Below, piece by piece: positions 36,031-44,566 of a stretch of DNA of 64,000 nt. Numbering within the stretch: position 1 is the stretch's first letter; every line of letters starts with the position of its first letter. The notes under the pieces were generated by a model, which was not told where the DNA came from, ran no database searches, and saw only the letters and a list, made by a program, of their open reading frames with translations. The stretch comes from Bradyrhizobium sp. 164 (lineage in GTDB: Bacteria > Pseudomonadota > Alphaproteobacteria > Rhizobiales > Xanthobacteraceae): the NCBI RefSeq assembly GCF_023073715.1, contig NZ_JADPKA010000066.1:124001-188000 (forward strand). Direction: 5' to 3'. A program made the position numbers and the translations under genes.

Positions 36031-36234
36031 GTGCAGGTCGTGCCTAGAATCCCGCCAGATCACGGAACCATCACTTTCTTTCTCGCTTCCGGCGCAAATC
36101 GGCAGATGTGCCGGCTCGCGACGACATTCAACACGCGGAAGCAGGCCATCAGCTATCTCCAGAAGCATCGAACGGAGTTCGAGCGCATGGCGCCGGACGC
36201 GACATCGTTCTGTCAGGGCTTCGAGGGCTTTTGA
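36031..36234 (+). CDS. small hypothetical protein
   Basis: A 67-residue protein from a GTG start (PPDHGTITFFLASGANRQMC, TRKQAISYLQKHRTEFERMA). It has a beta-then-helix pattern. It overlaps the tail of the minus-strand gene by 22 bases, so the two are convergent. Function unknown; the start is uncertain. Confidence 0.5.
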   Translation: MQVVPRIPPDHGTITFFLASGANRQMCRLATTFNTRKQAISYLQKHRTEFERMAPDATSFCQGFEGF

Positions 36235-36425
36235 TCCCACGGGCGCTTGCCGTCCGCGTCTCGATCCCAGGGCCGCGCTGTGGGTGCACTCTTTTCGGCC
36301 TCGGCCGCTTTCGCGCGGTCATGCTTAACCTGTTCGCGATCGGTAAAGGGCGGGTTTTGAGTGGAACTGACTTGAGCAAGGACCGGAACTGTGGTGACCA
36401 GCGCAATCATAATGAATTTTATCAT
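36213..36425 (-). CDS. small secreted protein
   Basis: From the ATG at 36425 the product has 70 residues with a signal peptide (MIKFIMIALVTTVPVLAQ) and a charged mature part with a repeated PWD (TARPWDRDADGKRPWDQKP). An upstream ATG at 36440 is possible. Function unknown. Confidence 0.5.
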   Translation of the reverse strand: MIKFIMIALVTTVPVLAQVSSTQNPPFTDREQVKHDRAKAAEAEKSAPTARPWDRDADGKRPWDQKPSKP

Positions 36426-36610
36426 CCCCGTGTCTAGCACCGATATCGGAACGCGTCCGATTTAGTTTGTCCGCTCGCCTTTTTCAGGCTGCAGAGCTTG
36501 GCCTCTCTCCTCTTGGCTGTCCGCACAGCGCCGGTACTCCTCCGCCAATTCCCGCAATGCAGGTGCGAGTCCGCCTCAGGCCGTAGCGGAAGGCAGTGCA
36601 TCGAGCACGC

Positions 36611-39079
36611 CTAGAACGTCACCCGCATGCCCGCATAGAACGCCCGGGGCCTTGCCGGGCTGAGCGAGCGCGGGTCGGTGAATTCTGCGCCGCCATTGGT
36701 GAAATTGGGCACGGCCTCGCGGTCGAAGAACTGTCCGTAGGTCGCGTAACGCTTGTCGAAGACGTTGTCGATGCGGCCGTAGAGCTGGACGTTCTTTGCG
36801 ACCTGATAGGAGGTGTGGAGGTTAAAGACCGTATAGGACGGCAGCTTCGCGTATTGGTTGGACTCATCGCCGACCAGATACTGGTTGGAGACGAACAGCG
36901 CGTTGCCGCCGACCTTCCAGACGTCGGTCACAGAGTAATCGACGCCGACCTTGACGCGATGGCGCGGGACCGCGGGGATCTGGTTGCCGGGCAAAACCCG
37001 GATGGTCTCGGTGGCCGGATCGGCAAACGGGCTTTCCGAGCCGAGTTCGAGCGGGTCAAGGAAGCGCGCGTCGACGAAGGCGTAGCTCGCCTGGAACTGG
37101 AGCGCCGGAGACTTGATGTTGACTTCGGCTTCGAGCCCCTGCCGCCGCGTCCGGCCGACATTGGAAAAATAACCGAAGCCTGTGCGCCCGACGGCGGGTA
37201 CCGCAAGGATGTCGTCGTGATTGGTGGCGCGGAAGCCGCCGATCTTCCATCCGAGCGTGCCGATGTTCAGCTCCTTGGTGCCGCGCAGGCCCGCTTCCAC
37301 GGTCTTCGACACGACCTGCTTCAGCGGCGGATCGGAGACGAGAAACGCTGCGATCAGGCAGGGACGGGCTGGATCGGAGCAGCCGAGCTCGAGCGGCGTC
37401 GGCACGCGGTTGGCTTCGGAATAGCCGGCGTAGGCGGTCAGCTCGGGAGTGATCTTGTAGGTGCCGCCGATCACCGGGTTGAAGCGGGCGAAGGTGTGAT
37501 CGCCGTTGAGCGCAGTGCCGAGCTGATCTTCCAGCGTGATGCGCGCCACGTTGAAGCGACCGCCGCCGGTGATGGCGAAGGCATCCGTGACGTTGAACGT
37601 GTCCATCGCGTAGAGGCCGTTATATTGGTTGACGGTCCGCAGCGAGACAGGACCGGCAACGGGATCTGGTAAGCCGGTCGGCCCCAGGAAGACACCGCTG
37701 CCGCTGACGACGTAGTTTTCTGCAATCGAGCCGATCTCGGCGGTGGCGTTGTAGCGCGTGACACCGGTGTCATAGGTTGCGCCCATCACGAAGCGGTTGT
37801 CGTGCCCGAACAGCTGATCGGTGTTGGTGGCCTGTCCCGAAACGCCGAAGGTGGTCGAACGGATCGTGCCCCGGTCGATCTCGCCGAGGATCGTTCCCGG
37901 CGCAAACGGATTGGCAAGCTGCACGCCGTTCACGCCGTTTGCGGGCGTGGTGTCATCGCCGAAGCACAGCAGCGTCGGATCTGCACCGCACGCCTGCGCA
38001 TCGGTCGGGTTTCCGTCGACGATCTTCTGCTCGTAGCGGCGCACATGCGCGGTGCCTTCGAGCGTCCAGGTCGGCGTCGCATCGACCTTTCCGGTCAGGT
38101 TGAGATAGCCAACGCGGTTCGAGGTGATCTGCGGTGTGGTGTAGGTCGCGCCCCAATATTTTTCGAGCAGCTCGGCGGGAACGGTGGCGCTGGCGCCGAA
38201 ATCGTTTTTGGCCACTCCCATGTTGGCGTGGAATTCGCTGTCGCCCGCCTTGTAGCCGACATCGCCGTAGAAGCGCCGCACGTCCGATCGGGAGAAGTTG
38301 CGAAAGCCGTTGTCGTGCAGCCCTTCGAGCGCGCCGTAGACGGCGTAATTCTTGTCGACCTGCTTGCCCCATTGCGCCGAGCCCTGGATGCGACCGAACG
38401 AGCCTCCCATGACATCGAGCTCCGCACCCTGATAGGTGAAGCCGTCCTTCATTTGCAGGTTGATGGCACCGCCCAGCGCATTGAGACCGAAGGCGGGATT
38501 GTTGGTCACCAGCGTCACCGACCTGATCGCGGCGGTGGGGATCAGGTCCCAATTGACGGCGTCGGAGAAGGCTTCGTTGATGCGGACGCCGTTCTGGTAC
38601 ACCGCAAGGCCTTGCGGCGTGCCGGTCACGGGCGAAGCGACGAAGCCGCGGAATTCGACGTCGGGCTGAAACGGATTGCCGGTGACTTCGCTGATGTTGA
38701 CGCCGGCGATGTTGTCGCGCAGCGCGTCGGTGACGTTCAGGGAGCCGGTGCGCTTGATCTGGCTGGCATCAACGGCGTTGATCGCCGACGGGACCTTGTC
38801 AACATCAAGACCTCTGCCGGTGCCCGGCGCGGTCGGATAGACGTAAATGCGCGTCCTGGGGCTGGCGGACCCCGGCGTTCCGACGCGTGCGACCGGTCGC
38901 GACGGCGTCGTGCGCCTCGTCGCCGACGGTGGCGCGGTCACTTCGACCGGTGGCAGGTTCTGAACGTTGGTCTCCTCATCCTGCGCGGCCGCGGCAGGGT
39001 GCGCGAACAACCCGGACACCAGCCCCGTCGAGATCGAAGCCATCAATAAACGACGCTTGAACCAGAGACCCTTGCCCAT
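36611..39079 (-). CDS. TonB-dependent outer-membrane receptor
   Basis: From the ATG at 39079 the protein has 822 residues: a signal peptide (RRLLMASISTGLVSGLFAHP), a plug domain (LNVTDALRDNIAGVNISEVT, NPAFGLNALGGAINLQMKDG) and a 22-strand barrel ending RPRAFYAGMRVTF with the terminal Phe. It imports a chelated metal or other scarce nutrient using TonB energy. Its place beside a two-component system and near a Lut-type ABC transporter and lanmodulin makes lanthanide uptake (LutH-like) likely; the ligand is not shown by the sequence. Confidence 0.85.
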   Translation of the reverse strand: MGKGLWFKRRLLMASISTGLVSGLFAHPAAAAQDEETNVQNLPPVEVTAPPSATRRTTPSRPVARVGTPGSASPRTRIYVYPTAPGTGRGLDVDKVPSAINAVDASQIKRTGSLNVTDALRDNIAGVNISEVTGNPFQPDVEFRGFVASPVTGTPQGLAVYQNGVRINEAFSDAVNWDLIPTAAIRSVTLVTNNPAFGLNALGGAINLQMKDGFTYQGAELDVMGGSFGRIQGSAQWGKQVDKNYAVYGALEGLHDNGFRNFSRSDVRRFYGDVGYKAGDSEFHANMGVAKNDFGASATVPAELLEKYWGATYTTPQITSNRVGYLNLTGKVDATPTWTLEGTAHVRRYEQKIVDGNPTDAQACGADPTLLCFGDDTTPANGVNGVQLANPFAPGTILGEIDRGTIRSTTFGVSGQATNTDQLFGHDNRFVMGATYDTGVTRYNATAEIGSIAENYVVSGSGVFLGPTGLPDPVAGPVSLRTVNQYNGLYAMDTFNVTDAFAITGGGRFNVARITLEDQLGTALNGDHTFARFNPVIGGTYKITPELTAYAGYSEANRVPTPLELGCSDPARPCLIAAFLVSDPPLKQVVSKTVEAGLRGTKELNIGTLGWKIGGFRATNHDDILAVPAVGRTGFGYFSNVGRTRRQGLEAEVNIKSPALQFQASYAFVDARFLDPLELGSESPFADPATETIRVLPGNQIPAVPRHRVKVGVDYSVTDVWKVGGNALFVSNQYLVGDESNQYAKLPSYTVFNLHTSYQVAKNVQLYGRIDNVFDKRYATYGQFFDREAVPNFTNGGAEFTDPRSLSPARPRAFYAGMRVTF

Positions 39080-39198
39080 CCCGCCTTCCCATCCGTGACG
39101 ACCGGCTGTTGTGATTTTCCGCCGTTCGGTCGAGATGAGTGTATTCGGCCGCAATGAGCGCGCCAGCCACAAAAGATCGGGCGATATCCGCGCTCGTT

Positions 39199-39240
39199 TT
39201 CCCGATAAAATCGGGAATTTTTCCCGATCGTTTCGGGCAC
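39199..39240. promoter_or_regulatory. candidate operator: phased TTCCCGAT repeats
   Basis: TTCCCGAT occurs at 39199-39206, inverted as ATCGGGAA at 39210-39217, direct again at 39221-39228, followed by a degenerate inverted copy (CGTTTCGGGCA). The units start 11 bases apart, about one helical turn. The array is 120-160 bases upstream of the receptor start and next to the end of the kinase gene. It is a plausible site for the response regulator encoded at 40812. Confidence 0.5.
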
Positions 39241-39242
39241 GA

Positions 39243-40601
39243 TCAGGCCGCCGCCGTCGGAACCAGCGCTTCCACGGTCAAACCGTTCTCGCCAGAGACG
39301 ACATTGAGGGTACCGCCCAGTGCCAGGATCCGCTCGCGCATGCCCACGAGACCGAAGCCGAGCTTCTGACCCGGCTCCATGCCGCGGCCATTATCGCTGA
39401 CCCGTACCCGGGCGCAGACGCGGCCGTCGCGCCCGTGCTGCCCGGCCGGCTCGATGACAACGTTGACCGCGGTCGCGCCGGCATGGCGGAACACGTTGGT
39501 GAGCGCCTCTTGCACGATGCGGTAGATGGTGAGGTCGGCAGTCTCGCCGGTCGCGCCCAGCGCCGGCGAGATCGAGGTCTCGATGGTGACCTCGGGATGC
39601 GACTCCCGCCATAGCCGCGATAGCGATTCGAGCGCCTGGCGCAGGCCAAGCTCGGCGAGGCCGACGGGCCGGAGGCGCTCCAGCACGCGGCGGGTGAACT
39701 GCTGGAGCGCGTTGATCTGCTCCAGCAAGGCGCTGCCGTGCTTTCGCACCGCCTCCGCACTCGGCGCCCGTCCGTCCGCCAGCTTCGCCAGCGCGCTGGC
39801 ATGAGCGCGCAGCGAGAACAGATACGGTCCGAACTCGTCATGCAGCTCGCGCGCGATCTCCTTGCGCTCGACGTCCTGGAGCGACACCGCACGCTCGGCA
39901 AGGCGCCGCTTGTCCTCGACCGCCTCGCCGAGCGCTGCTGCGAGATGATTGAGCTTGCCGCAGATGGCGCCGAGCTCGGGCGCACCGCCTGGGGTGACCC
40001 GCGCGTCATAATGCCCGCCCTCGATCTCGGACATCGTCTCGGCCAACGACTGGAGCGGCGCCAGAGCCCGGCCGACCACATTCATCATCACCAGGAACAC
40101 CACCACCGCGATGACCGAGCCGACCTCGAGCTGGGTCACGATGCTGTCCCAGATCTCGGCAATTTCGTCGTTCGGATGCGAGGTGATCACGAGCGAGCCG
40201 GGCTTGCCATGGATCGAGACGGGCACGCTGACGGCGGTCTGCTCGGGATGAACCAGGCTGACGAACCAAGCCGGCGGCCCGCGCGTGTCGGCGTCGGCAT
40301 CGGCCCGGGGCGGCGTCAGCGGATTTCCGCCGGCGTCATGGAGCGCGATGCTGACATGGCGCAGGCGACTGAGATCACGCGCAATCTGGTTCAGCCGGGC
40401 GTCCGGATCGGGCGCCTCGTTCAGGTCCGCCACGATCATCTCGATGAACTCGCGTGCGAGCCGGATCACGCTCTGGTCCTCGGCCTGCACGCGCGGCCCC
40501 GCCTCCGCGACCTGGCGGCCGATATTGACGGCCAGCCCCAGCGCCAGCAGCAGCGCCAGCAACAGGTTGATGCGCCCGCGCAAGGAAAGATTTTGCCACA
40601 T
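39243..40601 (-). CDS. sensor histidine kinase (HisKA_3 type)
   Basis: A 452-residue kinase of the NarX/UhpB type. It has a membrane helix at 11-27, a periplasmic sensor of about 130 residues, a second helix at 161-177, a HAMP segment, then the dimerisation box LQDVERKEIARELHDEFGPY with His254. The ATPase domain has YRIVQEALTNVFRHAG and DNGRGMEPGQKLGFGLVGMR. It should phosphorylate the divergently encoded response regulator. It lies between that gene and the receptor, so it may sense the receptor's ligand or the pathway substrate. Confidence 0.88.
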   Translation of the reverse strand: MWQNLSLRGRINLLLALLLALGLAVNIGRQVAEAGPRVQAEDQSVIRLAREFIEMIVADLNEAPDPDARLNQIARDLSRLRHVSIALHDAGGNPLTPPRADADADTRGPPAWFVSLVHPEQTAVSVPVSIHGKPGSLVITSHPNDEIAEIWDSIVTQLEVGSVIAVVVFLVMMNVVGRALAPLQSLAETMSEIEGGHYDARVTPGGAPELGAICGKLNHLAAALGEAVEDKRRLAERAVSLQDVERKEIARELHDEFGPYLFSLRAHASALAKLADGRAPSAEAVRKHGSALLEQINALQQFTRRVLERLRPVGLAELGLRQALESLSRLWRESHPEVTIETSISPALGATGETADLTIYRIVQEALTNVFRHAGATAVNVVIEPAGQHGRDGRVCARVRVSDNGRGMEPGQKLGFGLVGMRERILALGGTLNVVSGENGLTVEALVPTAAA

Positions 40602-40709
40602 TGGTATCGCTCGTGCCCCGCGAAGGTTCTGCCCCGCCTCTCCGATGACGTTGACAGAGGCGAAGCGGCGGATATCTAATCGGAAGCGTACAGCAATCCC
40701 GGCCGGGTT

Positions 40710-40757
40710 GCATGAGGCGACATGAGACGCGCGCGTCTAGCCTGGTCGGCCTCATGC
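40710..40757. promoter_or_regulatory. inverted repeats in the kinase-regulator intergenic region
   Basis: GCATGAGGC (40710-40718) is inverted as GCCTCATGC (40749-40757), enclosing a near-palindrome AGACGCGCGCGTCT (40725-40738). The pair lies 50-100 bases before the response regulator start, where an autoregulatory site could sit. Confidence 0.4.
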
Positions 40758-40811
40758 GGCGCAGAACAGGCAGTTTCTATCAGGGAGAACGCGCTGTCGC
40801 GGGGAACGCCT

Positions 40812-41432
40812 ATGCGCATTCTGATCGTCGACGATCATCCCATCGTCGCCTCCGGCTGCCGTGCCGTGCTGGCCGACGCGGGCGAGATCGAGATTTTGGA
40901 GGCTGCCGACGCCGAAGACGGCGAGTGCGTGTTCATCGTCGAACGCCCCGACCTCTGCATCATCGACATCAACCTGCCGACCGTCTCCGGCTTCGAGCTC
41001 GCGCGCCGCATCCTCGAGCGCGCGCCTGAGGCCCGCATCATCATGTTCAGCATGAACGACGATCCCGCCTTTGCGGCGCGCGCGATCGAATGCGGCGCCA
41101 AGGGCTACGTCTCCAAAACCGGCGACCCCGACGACCTCGTCGAGGCGATCCGCGCCGTCGGGAGCGGCGGCACGTACCTCCCGAGCGCGATCGCGCGCAG
41201 CATTGCCTTTGCGGGACCGGCGCTGGCGCAAAGCCCGCTGTCGAAGCTGAACGCACGCGAGATGGAGATCCTGCGGCTGCTCAGCGCCGGAAAAAGTCTG
41301 TCCGAGATCGCCTGGCTGGTGCAATCGTCCTACAAGACGGTGGCCAATACGTCCTCGATCATGCGCCAGAAGCTGGGCGTGAAGACCTCGGTCGAGCTGG
41401 TGCGGCTGGCGATCGACAGCGGCGTTGCCTGA
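40812..41432 (+). CDS. LuxR/FixJ-type response regulator
   Basis: A 206-residue regulator. The receiver domain has IVDDHP acidic residues at 7-8 and the phosphoacceptor Asp52 in CIIDINLP. The C-terminal LuxR-type helix-turn-helix is LNAREMEILRLLSAGKSLSE, IAWLVQSSYKTVANTSSIMR. It is expected to be phosphorylated by the divergent kinase and to control genes of the island. In methylotrophs a regulator of this class (MxbM-like) switches between calcium- and lanthanide-dependent dehydrogenases, so a similar role here is a reasonable inference. Confidence 0.88.
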   Translation: MRILIVDDHPIVASGCRAVLADAGEIEILEAADAEDGECVFIVERPDLCIIDINLPTVSGFELARRILERAPEARIIMFSMNDDPAFAARAIECGAKGYVSKTGDPDDLVEAIRAVGSGGTYLPSAIARSIAFAGPALAQSPLSKLNAREMEILRLLSAGKSLSEIAWLVQSSYKTVANTSSIMRQKLGVKTSVELVRLAIDSGVA

Positions 41433-41501
41433 CATCGCCACAAATTTCGGTCACACAAGCGTTGCAATCTTGATGTGGCGAGATGCCACGGAGCTTTGGG
41501 C

Positions 41502-42347
41502 ATGACGATTCAGACTGTCTCGACGAACAAATCCTATGGCGGCGTCCAGGGTGTCTATCGACACGCGAGCCAGACGACCGGAACGGACATGACGTTCTCG
41601 GTCTATATTCCACCGCACGCGGACGGCGCCAAGCTGCCCGTGGTCTGGTATCTCTCCGGGCTCACCTGCACGCATGCCAACGTCACCGAAAAGGGCGAAT
41701 TCCGCAAAGCCTGCGCCGAGCTCGGCCTGATCTTCGTCGCGCCCGATACCAGTCCGCGCGGGACCGACGTGCCGGGTGATGCCAACAACGCCTACGATTT
41801 CGGCCTGGGCGCCGGCTTCTACGTCGACGCGACGCAAGAGCCGTTCTCCCGCAACTATCGCATGTGGAGCTACGTGACGGACGAGCTGCCGAAGCTGGTG
41901 GCGGCGAATTTTCCGGTCGACGCCAAGCGACAATCGGTGATGGGCCATTCGATGGGCGGCCACGGTGCGCTGACGGTGGCCCTGCGCAATCCGCACCGTT
42001 TTCGCGCGGCAAGCGCTTTCGCCCCGATCGTGGCGCCCTCGCTCGTGCCCTGGGGCATCAAGGCGTTGACCGGTTATCTCGGGCTGAACAAGGACGCCTG
42101 GCGCAGCCACGACACGGTTGCGCTGATCGAGGACGGCGCGAAGTTTTCGGGCTTTCTGGTCGATATCGGCGAGGCCGACAATTTCCTGAAAGAACAGCTC
42201 AAGCCGGAACTGCTCGAAGCCGCCTGCACCAAGGCGAGTATCCCGCTGACGCTGCGGCGTCAGGCAGGCTATGACCACAGCTATTATTTCATCTCGACCT
42301 TCATGAGCGATCATCTGCACTGGCACGCGGAAAGATTGACGGCGTGA
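41502..42347 (+). CDS. fghA: S-formylglutathione hydrolase
   Basis: A 281-residue alpha/beta hydrolase of the esterase D family: LPVVWYLSGLTCTHANVTEK, DTSPRGTDVPGD, nucleophile Ser150 in VMGHSMGGHGAL, and QAGYDHSYYFI with the His. It hydrolyses S-formylglutathione to formate and glutathione, the second step of glutathione-dependent formaldehyde oxidation. Its presence among methanol-oxidation genes gives the route for formaldehyde. The glutathione-dependent formaldehyde dehydrogenase partner is not in the window. Confidence 0.9.
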   Translation: MTIQTVSTNKSYGGVQGVYRHASQTTGTDMTFSVYIPPHADGAKLPVVWYLSGLTCTHANVTEKGEFRKACAELGLIFVAPDTSPRGTDVPGDANNAYDFGLGAGFYVDATQEPFSRNYRMWSYVTDELPKLVAANFPVDAKRQSVMGHSMGGHGALTVALRNPHRFRAASAFAPIVAPSLVPWGIKALTGYLGLNKDAWRSHDTVALIEDGAKFSGFLVDIGEADNFLKEQLKPELLEAACTKASIPLTLRRQAGYDHSYYFISTFMSDHLHWHAERLTA

Positions 42348-42356
42348 TCCTTCTTG

Positions 42357-42511
42357 CCCTCCCCTGGAGGGGAGGGTCGCCTCGCGTCGAGCGAAGCGAG
42401 AGGTGAAGCGGGGTGGGGTGATCTCTCCACTCGGGCACCGCCTCAAGGGAGAGACTGTCACCCCACCCCGCTCGCGCTCCGCGCGATCGACCCTCCCCTC
42501 CCAGGGGAGGG
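42357..42511. repeat. palindromic element, copy 3
   Basis: Ends CCCTCCCCTGG and CCAGGGGAGGG are inverted; an inner pair (GGGGTGGGGTGA against TCACCCCACCCC) is also inverted. It lies between the convergent fghA and DUF2380 genes and may terminate both. It shares its ends and inner block with the element at 51754-51929. Confidence 0.8.
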
Positions 42512-42520
42512 TAAGAGCCC

Positions 42521-43093
42521 CTACTCCGGCTTGCCGTAATTCGGTGCCAGCAACCGGTTGCGGATCAGATAGCTCATCGTGCGCGTCCAGGCTTCGTCGC
42601 TGTTGCCGCGCATGTCGGCGCTGGCGACCGTGATCACGTTGCCGGTCTTCACGTCGCGCAGATAGATGTTCAGATTGATGATCAGGTTCGAGACCTTCTG
42701 CACCATGCCGGTGATTTCTAAGTCGGCGCCGAGCTGCCCGGCGAGCTTAAGGTCGCAGCCGCCGCAGGCCTGCAGGTTGGCGTGACGGGCGGCATCCCTG
42801 ATTGGCGCGATGTCGAGCACCTGGAACTTGCCTGAGTCAGCCAGTTCCTTGCGCAGCTGCTCGCTGATGCGCTCCAGCCGCGCCTCTTCAAGCTTCGAGC
42901 CGTAGAACTCGCCGGGCAGGCTGGTGTCGATCAGCTCGAAATCGAACACCGCGAGTTTCGGCGGATCGGCGAACGCGGCCGATCCCGTCAACAGTAGTGC
43001 GGCGAGACATATCAGCGCTCGCACGATCGTGATTCCAGTCCCCGCGCCTGCGAGGACGAAATGCGGGGTTGCATGCCCTGACAAATTGGTCAT
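42521..43093 (-). CDS. DUF2380 family secreted protein
   Basis: A 190-residue protein with a signal peptide (VRALICLAALLLTGSAAFA; a GTG start there is possible). The mature domain opens PPKLAVFDFELIDTSLPGEF and contains CGGCDLKLAGQLGADLEITG and IINLNIYLRDVKTGNVITVA. This is DUF2380, typically found with quinoprotein alcohol dehydrogenase systems. The CxxC pair may form a disulfide in the periplasm. It is divergent from the ABC operon starting at 43153. Confidence 0.8.
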   Translation of the reverse strand: MTNLSGHATPHFVLAGAGTGITIVRALICLAALLLTGSAAFADPPKLAVFDFELIDTSLPGEFYGSKLEEARLERISEQLRKELADSGKFQVLDIAPIRDAARHANLQACGGCDLKLAGQLGADLEITGMVQKVSNLIINLNIYLRDVKTGNVITVASADMRGNSDEAWTRTMSYLIRNRLLAPNYGKPE

Positions 43094-43152
43094 GCTTTAG
43101 CAGAGACAATTCTCCACCAGCGGTCAAGCCGGGGGGAACGCCTGGAGGAAAC

Positions 43153-44334
43153 ATGATCCGATGGTTGGTCGGCCTGATCGGCTTGGGTGCTGCCGCGGCG
43201 AGTGCGCTCGCGGCCGACCCTGTCATGATCGGCGTCGGCTATCTCGGCGTCGCCGGCACCAGATCGACGCTGTCGCTGGTCGAGCAGCCCGCGGAGAATG
43301 ACGGCATCGCCGGCGCCCGCCTCGCCATCGAGGACAACAACACCACGGGGAAATTCCTCAACCAGCGTTTCACGCTGGAGGAGCGCCGCATCGGGGAAGG
43401 CGAGGACGTGGTGCAGGCTGCGACCGCGCTCGCCGAGAAGAACGGCTTCATCATCGCCGACCTGCCGGCCGATGCGCTGCTGAAAGTCTCGGACGCCCTG
43501 CGCGATCGCGGCACGCTGCTGTTCAATGCAGGCGCAATCGACGAGCGGCTGCGCGAGGCCGATTGCCGCGCCAACGTCATCCACACCGCACCGACGCGCG
43601 CGATGCTGGCGGATGCGCTCGGCCAATATCTGGTGTGGAAGCAGTGGAAGCGCTGGCTGCTCGTGGTCGGCTCGCATGAGGAGGACAAGCTGTTCGCCGA
43701 TGCGCTCAGGCGCACCGCGACGCGGTTCGGCGCCAAGATCGTGCAGGAGCGCACGTTTGAAGACAAAGGCGGCGCGCGGCGCACCGACTCGGGCGTGACG
43801 CTGATCCAGCGCCAGATGCCGGTGTTCACGCAACAGGCGCCGGCCTATGACGTGCTCGTTGTCGCCGACGAGAGCGAGGTGTTCGGCGCGTACCTTCCCT
43901 ATCGCACCTGGGATCCGCGGCCCGTCGCGGGCTCGGCCGGTCTCGTGCCGCGCAGCTGGGACGCGGCGCAGGATCAATGGGGCGCGATCCAGATGCAGAA
44001 CCGCTTCGTCAAGCTGAACTCGCGGCGCATGACCGCGCTCGACATGCAGGCCTGGACCGCGGTGCGCATGATCGGCGAAGCCACCTCGCGCACCAATTCC
44101 GGCGAGGTCAAGAAAGTCGCCGATTTCATCAAGGGCCCGGATTTCTCGGTCGCCGCCTTCAAGGGGACGCGGCTCACCCTGCGCGACTGGAATCTCCAGC
44201 TTCGCCAGCCGATCCTGCTGGTCGACGGCCGCATGGTGGTGTCGGTCTCGCCGCAGGAGGGATTCCTGCACCAGGTCTCCGAGCTCGACACGCTCGGCTA
44301 CGACCGTCCGGAGAGCAAATGCAAGCTGAAGTGA
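43153..44334 (+). CDS. ABC transporter substrate-binding protein, PQQ-dependent alcohol dehydrogenase system (LutA-like)
   Basis: A 393-residue periplasmic binding protein with a short signal peptide (IGLGAAAASALA). The type I binding fold resembles branched-chain amino-acid receptors (GARLAIEDNNTTGKFLNQRF, RWLLVVGSHEEDKLFADALR). The family is always found with quinoprotein dehydrogenases and an ABC exporter-like pair. In Methylorubrum the matching lut gene is needed for lanthanide uptake. AGGAAAC precedes the ATG. It begins the operon running to 47779. Confidence 0.85.
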   Translation: MIRWLVGLIGLGAAAASALAADPVMIGVGYLGVAGTRSTLSLVEQPAENDGIAGARLAIEDNNTTGKFLNQRFTLEERRIGEGEDVVQAATALAEKNGFIIADLPADALLKVSDALRDRGTLLFNAGAIDERLREADCRANVIHTAPTRAMLADALGQYLVWKQWKRWLLVVGSHEEDKLFADALRRTATRFGAKIVQERTFEDKGGARRTDSGVTLIQRQMPVFTQQAPAYDVLVVADESEVFGAYLPYRTWDPRPVAGSAGLVPRSWDAAQDQWGAIQMQNRFVKLNSRRMTALDMQAWTAVRMIGEATSRTNSGEVKKVADFIKGPDFSVAAFKGTRLTLRDWNLQLRQPILLVDGRMVVSVSPQEGFLHQVSELDTLGYDRPESKCKLK

Positions 44335-44377
44335 GCAATTTGAGATGAGTTCGAGCCGCCACCGCGACGACGCTGCG

Positions 44378-44508
44378 CCCCCTCCCCCGCTTGCGGGGGA
44401 GGGTTGGGAAGAGGGTGTCTCAGTAAGGAAGACTCCCCAAGAGGAGCGAGCCCTCTCCCGCATCGCATCTGTCGATGCGATACGACCTCCCCCGCAAGCG
44501 GGGGAGGT
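44378..44508. repeat. palindromic element, copy 4, within the ABC operon
   Basis: CCTCCCCCGCTTGCGGGGGAGG at the left (44381-44402) is itself a perfect hairpin, and CCTCCCCCGCAAGCGGGGGAGG closes the right end; the two are inverted copies of each other. It fills most of the 232 bases between the binding-protein and beta-propeller genes and would form a large RNA stem-loop if transcribed through. Confidence 0.8.
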
Positions 44509-44566
44509 GAAGGCAGCCCGCGCACAACCTCAGCGCATCGAAGTGCAACGTCCCTTGCATACGCTG

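Noticed and set aside
36441..36610. Minus-strand stretch reading LRELAEEYRRCADSQEERGQ near the receptor stop
   Set aside because: Plausible text for a tiny protein remnant, but no start codon or ribosome site; left uncalled.
44345..44566. N-terminal extension of the beta-propeller gene
   Set aside because: The frame reads through the palindromic element and lacks a signal peptide; the start at 44567 gives a normal export signal.
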